Under the pieces are notes generated by a model. It worked only from the letters and a program-made list of their open reading frames with translations. It was not told the origin of the DNA and made no database searches. A program made the translations under genes and the position numbers. From NCBI RefSeq assembly GCF_000344685.1, contig NW_006920410.1, positions 3,149,922 through 3,213,921 on the forward strand: a stretch of 64,000 bases of DNA. The letters run 5' to 3'. Each line of letters opens with the position of its first letter. Positions within the stretch are counted from its first letter, which is position 1. Shown here piece by piece: positions 1 to 12,668 of this stretch. The DNA comes from Gloeophyllum trabeum ATCC 11539 (lineage: Eukaryota; Basidiomycota; Agaricomycetes; Gloeophyllales; Gloeophyllaceae).

Positions 1-3000
1 AGCGTATTGAAGGACTTGTAATACAGAGGTAAGCATAAGATAATTTATGGAAACTGCTGCCACGCACAGATGGGAGATACGACAACCACTCCTGGCATCG
101 ATCATGCAAATTCCGCATCCAAGCAGGCTGCTGGGACGCTTGTCCTTTGGCGGGTCCACCAGCGGCTGGCGAGACTTCATCTTCGTCGTCTGCCAACTGC
201 CTCATCTTCCGCAGTTTCACGAGCAATTCATTCCCTAGAATAACCAGATAAGCAACGGGATCATAAAGCAGAAGAAATGAGCACACCTTGAGCAACAGCA
301 ATCACACGCTCAGCAGTAGGAGGCAGACTGAGCCACGAGGGGGGTTCACGATCTGGAAGGCCCTGAACCCAGGACAGGAAGTGCTCCAGCTTCGTACCGT
401 CGGGACTAGCGAGTGACTCTGCGCCGTTAACACTCGGAATAAGGCTGAAATCGACATTGTAAGCCGCGGGGGTAAACAGCCCATCCACGAATGCGTCGAG
501 TGTTCTCTGATCGAAGTCGCTGTCGACCCGTCCACCATATACAGACTGCTTGATGAGGGTTCTGAGAGCGTCCCAGGGTATCGCAGCGGGATCTATGTTG
601 GCGCGACCCCTAGCAGCCGCACCCAACCAAGCATCGATTGTGTTGAAGGCTGAAATCATGTCGGAGTCATTGAAGTCATACTTCTTACTCCAACCAAGGG
701 GTACGTAGCGTAGACGTTCCTGAATAATCGCATGGAACCAAGCCAGAAGGAAATAGAGTCGGACTTTCTCAGCGGGCCCTTGACTCAGACGAGAAGAAGA
801 GACGCTCCGCAGTGAATCCAGGAGGTTTGCCTTGATACCCGGCGGAGGTTCATTCATGATAATGCGTGATTGACGTAGAATGTTCACTGGGATCGAAGGG
901 TTGGCCTCCATGGTGAGGAATAAGCGGAAATTGCGGTTAGGGTTCAGCGTCTGTAGTTTCTTCTCCAGCTGACCCAGCCATGACGGGGCGAGGTGGACGT
1001 TCTTGAGAAGAACCCAGCTTCCCTGGCGCGCAGCACCGGCAATGGCTTGATCTGCGAGGCTGAATCCTTCCTGTGACCCCATCGCCACAGATGTGCATCT
1101 CGTGTTAGTGGTCTGAACAAGGTTGTCCACGCGATAGCTGGCGTCATAGCCAGGTACAGAAACGAGAGCGAGAGGGGTAGCAGGAGGAACTTCATCTGAT
1201 ACCATGGCTCCCAGATTGTATGCCGACACCTCTGACAGATCCGTCTGGAAAACAATCCGAACGAATGCTGCCGTCGCTTGCAGTAGACGATCGGGGCGCA
1301 GGCACTTGATGATAAGAAGGACGCGGATTGCTTCTAAGGCCGCTGTATGAGGTGTTAGTCGAGAACTGAGAAAAAATGACATCACATACGTGTGCTCGGG
1401 TCCCAAGGCTTCGGCGTGCATAGTTCGGGCGTGGGCGATTCCAAGAAAGGTATCCATTCATTTTCATGTTCCGAGATGTGGGACTGGACGGGCTTGAAAA
1501 TCGAGTGTTTGGAGAAGCTTTGTAGGCGACGCCATTGATCCTCGGTCAATATAGAGTCGCTAGGTCGAGGCGTAGCGCTAGCAGCCGACTCTCCGCTCTC
1601 CAGCAGGAATTCCAGTTCATCGGTGATCTCTTCGATGCCGCGCACCTTGACCTGAGCCAGGAGCACCGCCAGCATGACATGGTCCCGATACAGCAGAGCT
1701 CGAGACGTCCGCTTGTACACCATCAAGAAGAGATCGTTCAGCAAGATATCTCGCCTTTGGCTATAGTCTGAGACATTCTTGAGGTTAGGGTTCTGGTGGA
1801 GGACGTAGTCGAAGATATCGAGGAAAAAGCGCAGAGAGAATTGGTAGAAGTGGTTGACCAGATTCATCTGCTCCAAAATGAAGAAGACAGAGCTGCACGC
1901 TTGGGCGAGAGGGAGATATTCTGCCGTTACTTGTTCCACTTCCCGCATGACAAGATCCGTTTCCTCGACTTTGCTTGTGATCTCCGCAGCTTCGCGTTTC
2001 AGGGTCTCAAGCGTATCTATGACCTTGTCGTCGTCGAGGATATTGCCAGTGGATTCGTTGAGTGCTTGGAGCAAAAGCTTCTCTAGAGTCCGTAAGCGTA
2101 ATCTGAATTCGCCTTGCACCTTCATGAGGTCCGTACGCTTCCGCTCAGTATCAGGCCGCTCCACTTTGAGAACTTGGTCCAAAGATTGGCTTTGCAAACT
2201 GCTCCTCGTCATCGTGAAGTTGACGAATGTCACCCGACTGCAGATGTCTGGAGAGAATTCAACGGACGGATCCCGAGTAGTCAGGAACATAGTGAACGAA
2301 GGAGAGAAATCAATGTCTTGATTGCCCAGGCGGATCAAAACACGTCCACCAGTGCGTCGGATCTCCTTGTTGAGGACGGCATTTAATATCGGATCAAGGT
2401 GCTCTACATCTTGGATGAGCAGAGGATTACCGAACCGCAGCGCGCTCTCCAGCACCTTCAGGAATGCCTCGTCCAGGAAGCTGGTGACGGCTATCTTGCG
2501 ATCCTTGTACTCGTTAAGGAGGAAGGTCGTAGCCTGGCCCGTGGGGTCAATCACAAGCGGATAACGGTTGTACCGCTTAAGCATAATGGCATTCTCTGTG
2601 CACAAGTTGTCAGAGGGAAGCGACTTCGATTGCCAGCTGAGGCGGTCGTCGGCGGTAGACAGATATTCAGGGAAAGAGAGTTCTTGCTTGAATTTAACGC
2701 CAGCTTCTCCGAGATGGCTAGCCCATTCTTGCCACATGACCTCGCGATAATGTTGGTCGAAGAATCCTCCGTATGCAAGGAAAGCAGCGGACAATAGAAC
2801 GTCGCCCACGATGGTGCTCATTTCAACATCAAAGGTCCTGCTTCCTGCCTCCCATCTCCCACGTTCTGAAGAAAGACTGTCGAGAAGTTTCATGCTGCGG
2901 TCGACCTTACTTTGGACACGCTCCATCTCCCCTTTGATAGCCTGGGTCTCGCTAATGAGTAACGCGTATTCTTCCTTGTACGTCTGTATCTTGGCCTCGA

Positions 3001-6000
3001 GCTCCGCAATCATTTCGATGATCATCTTGGCCTGTTGCTTTGCTTGCTCTGCCTGATCTTCCAGAGACTGCACTTCATTTCGAAGAGGCTCGACCTTGTC
3101 CAGGATTTCGGAGAACTTGACTTGCGCAATAACCCATTTTACCAAAGGACCACAAGCTTTGCTAGCTCGATTGACAGTCTCGAAGTTGAACGACGGTCGG
3201 CTCAAGAAATCCTTCTTCATGAGCTCCCGGATCTGCTTGGTCATTTGATTCGTAGTATCGAAGTTGACGATCCGCTGAATGAAGTCGTCTCGACGAATGA
3301 TACCTTGAACTGTACGCCAGCTGTCGATCTTGTGTCCAAGAACAGTACAGACGGATTCCATGGCTAACTTAACTGCCTCTGGTGGATTAGCCATCGAACG
3401 CACTTCTTGCAGGTGCTGCCGCTTGATGTTGCTAACAGCGGCTTGAGCCTCAAGGACAGCAGGCTCTGCATCTGCGAGATCCGCCATTACGACAGCGCGA
3501 CGCTGCTCTATGTGCTTCTCCTGCTCGACCAAAGCTGCCTGGATCTCTATAGAAGCGGCCTTCTTTTGTTCAGCCTCCTGCTGGTCGGTAACCATGCGCT
3601 TCAGCTTCTCGTTAGCCTCTGCATCTTTCGCCTCTAGCTGAGACCGCTTAATAGCTAAGCTCTTCCGCAACTCCTCGACTTGAGTGACGGTATCACGTAA
3701 CTTGTCCAGCCCGACGTGTAAGTGCCGTTGTTGTTCCTCCAATTCATTTCGCTTCTCATTAAAGAGTCGCACGTAGTGATTGATACTATATCGCCATTTA
3801 GCAGAGCATTGTCGTCATAAAAATCATACACTCACAAGTCCAGATAATGCCGTGGAGTGACGTAGTTGTAACGCCCTTGACGTCTGCTGATTCTTTGGTT
3901 GATTGCATACATAGACATATGGACAAACACGAGCGCATTGACGACGGCATTTCGATGGGTCGGTGGCATTGACAACTCTCGGTAAGCAATCGGGAAGTGA
4001 GCAGGCGGGTTGTACGCTGGAAGATCGAGGTCCAGCGTGTTGGTGAATTCCATGCCAACTTGATAGAAGGCTTGATCGGACCAATCGCCGAACCAGTCCA
4101 GGACACAACGATTGAATAGCGCTGGGGACGTCGCAGCACGAGAGGCCAGTCCGTTCTGAGGAGGATTCATCGTGAAGACGACGTGGAGGTTTTTGGCAAC
4201 CTGTCCAGTAAACCACCGGTACAATTCCTCATGCGAATCCAGCATCAATCCATCTCTTTGAGAGCCTTCCTTACACGCCGTCATGAGGGCCGCATGTTCG
4301 TCACCTTCGAACAGACCGGGAACCTCCGCATTGGCGAGGAGAGTATTCATACGCTCCAAGAACCCCGAATCAAGTACGTTGGACTCGTCCATGATGAAGC
4401 ATATTTTCTCGCCCTTGCAGCCAGCTCGGCGAAGGACCGTCCGAAGATCCTCATCGAAATCATCACCCGTGTATTTATTGGACACTTTGATCTGGAATAT
4501 GCTAAGACCGTTCATCCAGGCCACAAAGCGAGACAACGTTGTCTAGGAAAATGGTGAGCGTAGCTTCGACGCGGTGAATGATATATACGTACTTTCCCAC
4601 TGCCACTTACACCGATAAGCAGGAGGTGACCCTGTATCTGCCGGAAGACACGATCGATACGTAGCACATGATCGAGGACATCGTTGAAGAGAACCAGCGG
4701 CACATCAAGCTCTTCCTCGTAGAACACCCGCAATCTCGCTTTGGTGTATTCACGAAGAACTTCGCGATCCACGGGTATGTAGTTCTTGGACGTCCAATTC
4801 GAAAATAGAATAGGGCGGGCCAAGGCTTCGTCACGGTTGATGGTGGGGAAATGCTGCATGGCCACCAAATCGATATTGTCGTCCGTCCATTGCTTCTCTT
4901 CCTCGGTTACCAACCGATCCTGGAAGAGACGTAATGCTTCATGCGCCCACACGCGTACGAGACCCTCCACGGTCAACATTTCCAGAGGCCGGATCGCTTC
5001 ATAGATACCGCGCACCCAACGTGTAAGCTCACGAGGACTGTACACGTAGTGCGCTTGGACATCGGTTGTGAAGCGTTTCTGAGACGCCAAGTAGAATTCA
5101 ACCATGGCATCCGTCAACGGTTCCGCATGACCGCGCAAATTAGGCACAACCTTCAGGGCAGCACGAGTGTAGGTGCCGTAAATTTGCTTGAGAGATAATT
5201 CTCCGGGATAATCCACCATAACCAAGGGTGCATGCCGCAAGAACCTGTGGCTGAGGGGCACTCGGCCAGGGTCAGTGGGAGGATTGCAAGCACCGACGAA
5301 TTGGATTCTTTCGAGTTTGACCCAAGACATGTCGCTTGTTCGCCAGAAGCCGTTGCATTCGACAAGTTGACGTATGAAGGAGATGACTCTTTGAGTTCCA
5401 TACTTGTCTGTTGCAGGCAAATTGATTTCGTCGCAGAAGACTACGAGCCACCGGCCGATCTGCGTAGGAGCCAACACAACGCCATTCGGTGTCTTACGAT
5501 ATTCGCAATACTGATCGAACGTCTTCAATATCAGCTCCGGCGTGGTAGCACTAGAGAAGTTCAGGCCAACGACCTCTAGGTCTGGTAGCTTCCTTAAAGC
5601 ACTGAAGAGCGTCATAGTCTTGCCGGATCCAGGCGGGCCACAAAGGAGAAGTGGTTTATGTTCCGACAGCCAGGAGTATAGGACTTCCTCATGCCGGATG
5701 GTGTCGACGGTCGGAACGACGACATCAGAAGCTGTAATGGCATGCGATTCGATATCGATCACAGGGACCTTTGATGCCCATGCTGTCCATTCTGCATTCT
5801 GGATATGAACATCGTAGTCCAGCAGTGAACTACCAGCAGCTAAAGGAGGCAAATCAATGCCAGTGTGTTTCCGAAGGAACTCGCCCATGTCAGCTCTCAG
5901 GTCCAGTTTCGCGTCGCCTGAGAAAGCCCAAATGATGTTCACCAGCAACCGCTTAGTTACGTATTGCTCGACACGTTCTGGAGGGAGAGGGAAATCTGAG

Positions 6001-9000
6001 TGTTGGATATTGTATTCGATTACATTCCGGACAGTCTTATTGAGAAGCGAAAAGAGCGTATTGAGGGCTCGAGTCGCAGTGAAATCCATGATGTGTTCGA
6101 TGGAGTCGGCGTAGGACAGCGCCGATTCTACGAGGTCTCCCTCAGCGAAGTAAGGTTCGAGGACAGCCGCTATCTGCTTCTGCGCGATCAAATTGGCTGA
6201 GGCTGCCGCATCCGAGGTAGCAGCATCGGTGCGCCTCACGAGAAGATCGCTCGTTTCCTCGTCGTCTGCGTCCAGCGGAACCGTCGACAACGTATCCAGG
6301 TAATGGCGGTAGACCATCGAGGGCTCCACGATGTCTTCACTAAACCAGATCATACCACATCTGCTGACAGTAGCCAGAGTGGCATAACGCAGATGCTCCA
6401 CCTCGAACATTATGCGAACGTTCGGAGGAAGATTGAGGCGTTCACCGTTAGGTAGCGTCAGTAGCTTGTTGTCGTCCAACACGCTGGCGTTTCCGTTAGC
6501 ACAGCTGTATAACGGGCGGCAGAAATGACTTACCTGTTCAGATTCTCTACCCATTCTGGGTCTACGTCGCCATCGAAAATGATCCAGTGCCTCTTCCCGC
6601 TCTCGCCACGAACGTCATCAACGATCTTCCTTAGGTTGTGCGTGAACAGTCCATCATTCCATTCACGAGTCGTAGGATCGAGAGTGCCGTAGAGTGCGTC
6701 CTTATCCATTGCTTTCGGGTCGATGACATACGCTACGCCTTCCACTCCGTCCAGCTGTTCCAAGGCCTTGAGCAAAACTTGCCAGGCGTTAGTCTTGCCG
6801 CTGCCTGATGGCCCAACCATCATAAGACCGTGCTGAATCTTCTGGATTTGATACAGTTGCAGAATCTTGGAAATCCAACGCTCCCCAGGAACGAGGCGGC
6901 GCTCCGCTGACACCTTCAAGATCTGTTCCTTAAGAGCACTCAAGTCCACAGGCTCGTAATCCACGCCAGGGAACACATCAGCAAGGAGGCTGTTGATAGA
7001 CGCTCAGCTAGGATAGAGAAAAGTTCAACGATCCGCACGGACCTGGTCAAGAGGGGCACGTCGTCGGCCACAAGTTTGGGGACTATCGTCTCGGTGACAC
7101 TCTGTATTAGTATTACTTGTTCAGACACTGCATCGGACAAGCCGACGGCCTCTCCTCCCTCTCCTTCCGCAGCACGTACGCTGAGGAGGCGCTCACGCTT
7201 CAGTATACCGGCACTAGCCAGCACTGCCTTCAGAGCCCGCAGACCAAAGTCATAATGCGGCTGGGGAGAAAGCTGTTCGTCGCAGAGATTAAAGAAAGGC
7301 ACAATCTTGGATGCCAGGGACTCGGCAGTACGGAAACCTTGCGAGAATAACATGACCTGAGCAATGAGCTCTCTGTCAGGCCGAGTCATAGCCATACTAC
7401 AGACAGTCAAGCATAAGAATGTTGACCCACAATCATGACAGTTAGCGATCACTTACGGCCTGAAGAGCTTCGTTAAGTTGGGAGGTAGAGCCGAACGCCC
7501 GGCATACGTGGGGTTAGTCGTGATGAAAATACCTAACGCGCCGTCAGGATCGAGTGTGTTTATGATATAGTAACTACACAGCTTACCGATATTCTTGTTG
7601 ATCTTCAGACTCTTACCCACGAGCTCTATCTCTACGTTGGGATTCTTCGCTACAGCAACAAGACCTTGCTGGATACTTTGGACTTGTTGGGAAACAGCAC
7701 TCAAAATGCGTTCCTCCAAACGATTGAATTCGTCAAAGCAGCCCCAGGCGCCAACTTGACACAACCCAACGAATATACGGCCCATAGCTTGGAAATCGAA
7801 TGTCTCGTCGCAGCAGAAAACCAGGACAAATCGTCCCAATTGAACCCCGAGAGCCTTGACAGATTCCGTTTTCCCTAATAACATCATTGGTTAGCTTTGC
7901 TCAACAACATTGGCTGCGAAAGTACATACCTGTCCCAGCAGGACCGAATGGCGCACCACCGAGCTGATTATCCAAGGCCTGCGTCAAAGTAAGGTAGCAA
8001 CGATCTGTGAGAGGAGTCTGCACCAGACGATCGGGCACACCCAAGTACTCCCATCCGTAAGGGAATGAAGCATCACCAACACGGATGGCAAGCCGATCAA
8101 GAGCATTGTCAACCGTATTGTCCAGGTAGAAGCGCATCTGATACAGCCAAGGGAAGGCTCTGTTATCCGTTATCTTCTGTTGCATTAGGTTACGGACGAC
8201 ATCCCTTTGGTGGACGAGCTCAGTGATAAGGTGCTCGCACTTGCGACGCGTAACCGGAGTCAACTCCGTTAGGACGACGTCAGCGAGCAGATCCAGACCT
8301 TGGAGGACAGTGGCAAGAGGACCTTCGAGGGACCCAGACGCTTCGAGAGCAGTTTCAACGGAAGCTGTCCACGCCACTTGTACGGCTAGAGTTACGAGCT
8401 GGGCAGGATACTGCTCCATCCACGTTCTGAATTGGTCCATTGGCAACTGGCCGCCGTTGCCGTAGAATGACTGCAAGTCGCCGACCGCTTCCGTCAACAG
8501 TTGAGCTAGCGTCATGCGCATTTCAGACTCGATCTTGGCCAGCCAGTCGTTGATCTTCGGGAAGTCCTTCAGCAGAATGGGTGTCTTGAACTTGATCTCC
8601 TCTCCTTCTCGGGACGCCATTCCTTGAATCTCCGTTAATTCCTCGTCAAGCATGACAGTCGAGATACCGGCGAACATCTTCTTGAGATGCTTCATGATGC
8701 GGAGGATGTCCTTGCTGTTACCGATAATCTCCAACAAGTCTTCGTCACCCACAAAGTAGAATCGAGGGAATGAAGAACGTTCACGTTCCAGGTACTCTCC
8801 CAGAGCCTTCTGAATCTTGTTCAGCAAATCAGCCAATCTCTCCAAACTCTTCTGAATGCCCGGAATATTCATCACGTCTACCACGAAGGGCGACTTGTAC
8901 ACCTTCTTCATGACAGCCAGAAACTCCGTATTGATATTCTGGAAACGAGCGCTCTCCACGGGCAACAGATGCTTGATGTCAGCGCTACCGGAGAATATGC

Positions 9001-10557
9001 CTTCAAGATATACCCATTGGCGCTGGACGTCGATCCAGACGTCGAAAAGGACGTGAATGCGATTCAGTTTCTCCTCCCACGAACTTGCCTCTTCCTCAAA
9101 TACTTTGTAGTACGGTGACAACTTCATCGCAGTCAACGAATTTAGATTCTCGCTGCATTTGTTGAAGAGGTCGTCCCAGCCCCGAATGAGTCGACACTTG
9201 TTCTGGTAGTTAACCAGGTCCAGGGTATAACTGGTCCATGTCTCCTTGACTTGTCTGATATACTCCTCCAGTGCCATCTATCGAGCAGTCAATATGCAAA
9301 TATAATGGCAAGGAACTATGCGCATACCTCCCCGCCGGCCTGGGCGATGACCTCCTTGATGACAGACTCGTTCCTCTTGAGGTCCATGTCATAGACATTA
9401 CCCAACGTCATTCTATTCGATGATTAGCAAGCAAAGGAGTTCACCTGTACCATGTACTCACAAAGTCAAGTTCGGTGTGCTTGGCATACGCAGAGCCTTG
9501 AACAATTGCTTCCAATGCCTGTCCTTCAAAGCCTCTGACTTTAGTTCCGAGATGATCGTATTCGACTTGAGCAAGCCACGAAGTACGTCTTGCACATATT
9601 CAAAAGCGGCATATTGTCGCATTCTGGTCGGCATTTCCTTTGTCGAGGAAAGGAGCCCGTCAATCTGCTGCCTCAGCTTCCTAGGTTGGACGGTGGCCCA
9701 TGACAGCTCTCTCAATTCACCGATCTGGCTCCAGATGCCCGACAAAGCTGTCCAGACGGCCTTCAAGTCCCGCAGCTCTTCGAAGACGGGCTCCAGCCGT
9801 GTATGTCTCGTAAGTTCAAGGTCCAGAGCCTCCTTGGCTTTGCAGACGAGGTCGTATTCTTCTTGAACTCGGTTCAACCGTCCCTCGAAGATGTTAATGG
9901 TATTCAGAGCAGTGTCCGCGCGCATACTGCCCTGGACAGGTCGCGTCTGCTCCCACTCTTGAATGATGTCGTTTATCTTGTTCTCAACGATCTTATCCTC
10001 GGCCGTGATCTTGAGCTGCAGGCCAGCTATAATATGAGCACCACATACAGAGTTTAATGATAGCATTCTCGTCTAATAACAAGGGGGCACTCACCGAGCT
10101 GCTCCTGTATGGAATCATTCTTCCTCTTCAAGATCTCATTGAACGCGCTCCACTCTCCGGTAAGCTGGTCGCTGTACAGCCAGTCATCGGGAAACTGGTA
10201 ACGAAATCTCTCCAAGGTCTTCTCGCCACTAGCGCACAGTTCGATCATAGGTCCCCATGTCTTGGTCTTGCGCTTGAGGTCTTGCACGAATGTAATGAAG
10301 GTGACCGCCGCAGCGGTAGACGAGTTGGAGGGCGCCAGAACCTACAGCATAGCCAGTCAGTCAATAAACAGACGAGTACGGAGCAAACGACGCGCCTCCA
10401 TAGTGCCGTGCAAGAGCTGGCGACTGGTAAGGAGGACGCGTCTCGATGGACTTCAGTTTTGGCAGCTCGGGGAGTGCCGATCACCCAGCTGCCTCACGCC
10501 TTTCATTATTGCTGCACCTCTGCTTACACCTGTCCTCGAGTCTGGATCCACTTCCAT
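1..10557 (-). CDS. dhc2: cytoplasmic dynein heavy chain, motor half (split-gene form), 3' end outside window
   Basis: Minus-end-directed microtubule motor ATPase for nuclear migration and organelle transport. Reading 10557 to 1, many exons give in order: the end of the tail ([20 protein letters not shown] near 10150); the linker (9300-7900); AAA1 with P-loop GPAGTG/KTESVK split by an intron near 7900 and Walker [14 protein letters not shown]2 (GPSGSGKT near 6800); AAA3 (GPPGSGKT near 5630, CDEINLP); AAA4 (GVSGSGK near 4610, IMDESN); a coiled-coil stalk (3770-3560 and 3090-2880) around the microtubule-binding domain (3400-3130); AAA5; AAA6; and part of the C-terminal domain. The last visible exon (about 237-75) reads [16 protein letters not shown]. 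The roughly 1,000-residue dimerisation tail is absent. My preferred start, ATG at 10557 with a short first exon and a GT intron to about 10457, is uncertain. Identity is certain; the start is inferred. Confidence 0.93.
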
Positions 10558-10607
10558 AGTCGTCTTCACGGATTAGACCTTCGTTCCTCGATAATTGCTA
10601 GTCCACC
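10558..10607. promoter_or_regulatory. 50-bp bidirectional intergenic region between dhc2 and SmE
   Basis: The preferred dynein start (10557, minus) and the SmE start (10608, plus) are head to head with only 50 bp between the two ATGs. No TATA box is visible. Transcription of the two genes must share this interval, or start inside the other gene's 5' region. The exact spacing depends on the inferred dynein start. Confidence 0.55.
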
Positions 10608-11234
10608 ATGTCCGGAAGACAGCAGCGCGTCTTGGTCCAGCCCATCGTGAGTTGTACATTGAAACAGCTAGGTGCTTCATTGACGGGACGCTCGTATAGA
10701 ATGTCATATTCAAAAACCTGCAGCAGGTTTGAGATGCCCCGGCAATACATCTGTCATCTCAGCTGGCTGACTTCGTTTTACAGCGGACAAAGGTTGTAAT
10801 CTGGTTGTATGACAATATTGACATGCGGATTGAGGGTCGAATAATTGTGCGTGTTCCATCCCCAGTCCCTTCACGCACGAGCGTTGAATACGTCTGTCAA
10901 ATTGTCAAGGCTGCTTCTCTGTCTTCGTCCTTGTCCTATGCGCTGCGTGCTCGCTCGATAGACGCTCATCTTTTGCCATCATCTTTTGCTTTACTACGTC
11001 TTACCTCATGACTGAGATGGCGATTACTGACCTAGATACATCTGCAGGGATTCGATGAGTTCATGAACATCGTGGTGGACGAGGCAGCAGAGGTCTACGT
11101 GAAGGATGCTAAGCCACGGAGGGAGCTTGGTATGCACTCTCGCATGTCTGTGCTGATCTGACGCTGAGTAGTATGTCTCAGGTCGCATCCTCCTAAAAGG
11201 TGACAACATTACACTGATACAACAGGTAGTTTGA
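10608..11234 (+). CDS. SME1: small nuclear ribonucleoprotein SmE
   Basis: Core Sm protein of the spliceosomal U1, U2, U4 and U5 snRNPs, one of seven subunits of the Sm ring. Five exons (about 10608-10646, 10700-10726, 10784-10846, 11048-11129, 11182-11234) join in frame to MSGRQQRVLVQPI, NVIFKNLQQ, RTKVVIWLYDNIDMRIEGRI, then GFDEFMNIVVDEAAEVY and GRILLKGDNITLIQQ. These cover Sm motifs 1 and 2 at the usual length of about 90 residues. A tiny last exon (GT at 11226, ending AlaGly at 11279) is possible instead of the stop at 11232-11234. The gene sits head to head with the dynein gene. Confidence in the family is very high. Confidence 0.93.
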
Positions 11235-11361
11235 GTTGGCTCCACTCTGTAATCTTGTAAAATGCTCCAGGCTGGGTAGTGGCACAGCCAATGTATAACG
11301 TGTCGTCCGTCCCTGGACTAGAAGCTCATTCACAGGTGTCTACTATTTGAATCACTGAGTA

Positions 11362-12600
11362 TCACAGATTATGAATTGGAAGAAGACGTGACAAGGACAA
11401 CGATTGTCGACACAGTGGGCACTCGGGCTGCAAGAAATTAGACAGTATACGCCACGCTGAAGTGAATGCAACGGACCTTCTCCCTGCCCCAACCTACAAT
11501 ACAGTCCCAGCAGAATAGGTGACCGCACTCCGTGGCGCAGCTAGCAGTCCGCTCCTCCAAGCATAACGTACAGTTCCTGCCGGTCCTAAGCTCCTCAGGG
11601 ATAGCCGCCATATCCAATACTGTACGGTCATCCTCTTCCGCAGGTACAACGGGCTTCCCCTCAGGGTCACTCGGTCCGAGCATGGTTGAAACAGCACGAT
11701 CGTCGATGAACGCCTCATTCAAAGCGTCCACAGATTGCTTGCTCTTATGTCCTGCAGTCGTTTTCGCTTCTCGACTTGCTCGGAGTGCACGTAGTGATGT
11801 AAAGAGTCGATGCATCAAGCGGACGCCGAGCAGTATCCCAAGGAGAGCATACGATGGCGGTCTCGTACGTGGGTCTTCCGGAATGGATGACAACTAAGAT
11901 AAGACCTTGAGTGACTCGCCTAGTACATGCCTTCCATAACGCACCTGCCGGATACCGAGTATTCTCTTCGACAGGTCATAGTACGTCCCCCTCAGGTAGA
12001 ATATCGCAAGATTGATCTCAGAAATGACCTCGATGGCTGTGGGAAGCCTTCGTACGATAGCTGTTAAGAATGAAGAATTGTCTTGCAGCGCAGAGCCGAA
12101 ACGCGCCAGTAGATACCAGGGCAGGGTAGGCAGAAGGATGAGGGCCGCTCTGAGCTCTGCGGAGGGTCGTCTGTTAGTGGAAGACGAATGCAGCCATATG
12201 TCTGTGTATTCCTCCCCGAGCGTCTGGACAGCTGGCCAGTGATCAGCAGCAATTCGGACAACGGGAAGGGTCGTCCCTACCTCGACCTGTGGTTAGCCCG
12301 TAGTATAGTAGTTTCACTCCGAGCTCAATCTCTTTGTCCCACCGTGATAACAATCTGGTCCCTGTGTATCAATGAGACGGTGATTAATTGATTAATGTTA
12401 TGGACTAGCGAGAAGGACTTACCAAGCCATGCCCGCAAGGTATTCTCTGTATGTTCTTTCAATGACAAGACATGGAAGAGATCGCGTTGATTGGCGCGAA
12501 CTACAGAGTATCTCTGAGATATAAGACGAAACTGAGAGTTTATAGACCTACTAGTCTGAGCCTGCTGAGCGGGAGGGAAAGAGGGAAGTGACGATGACAT
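11362..12600 (-). CDS. PEX10: peroxisome biogenesis factor 10, RING E3 ligase
   Basis: Peroxisomal membrane RING protein that, with Pex2 and Pex12, ubiquitinates the import receptor Pex5 for recycling. The N-terminal exon, from ATG at 12600, contains [26 protein letters not shown] in two overlapping blocks ([10 protein letters not shown] and [15 protein letters not shown]), typical of Pex10. The central exons encode the membrane region ([16 protein letters not shown]). The C-terminal C3HC4 RING reads CTLCLEE, then [17 protein letters not shown] and, after an intron that starts near 11496, CPLCRQSL; the stop is at 11364-11362. The gene is head to head with MGR2, with 68 bp between starts. The middle exon borders (12000-12430) were not all fixed. 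Confidence 0.92.
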
Positions 12601-12668
12601 GACACTGAAAGCGCGAAGTCCGATCGGACGTCTCGTGCGCCTTTGGGACTCTTTCCGCTACGACCACC
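12601..12668. promoter_or_regulatory. 68-bp bidirectional promoter between PEX10 and MGR2
   Basis: Start codons of the divergent PEX10 (12600, minus) and MGR2 (12669, plus) genes are 68 bp apart, so both core promoters must overlap here. No TATA box is visible. The shared promoter is inferred from gene positions. Confidence 0.55.

Noticed and set aside
2551..3637. Several plus-strand open frames opposite the dynein gene
   Set aside because: Shadows of the conserved AAA5 and stalk coding sequence on the minus strand.
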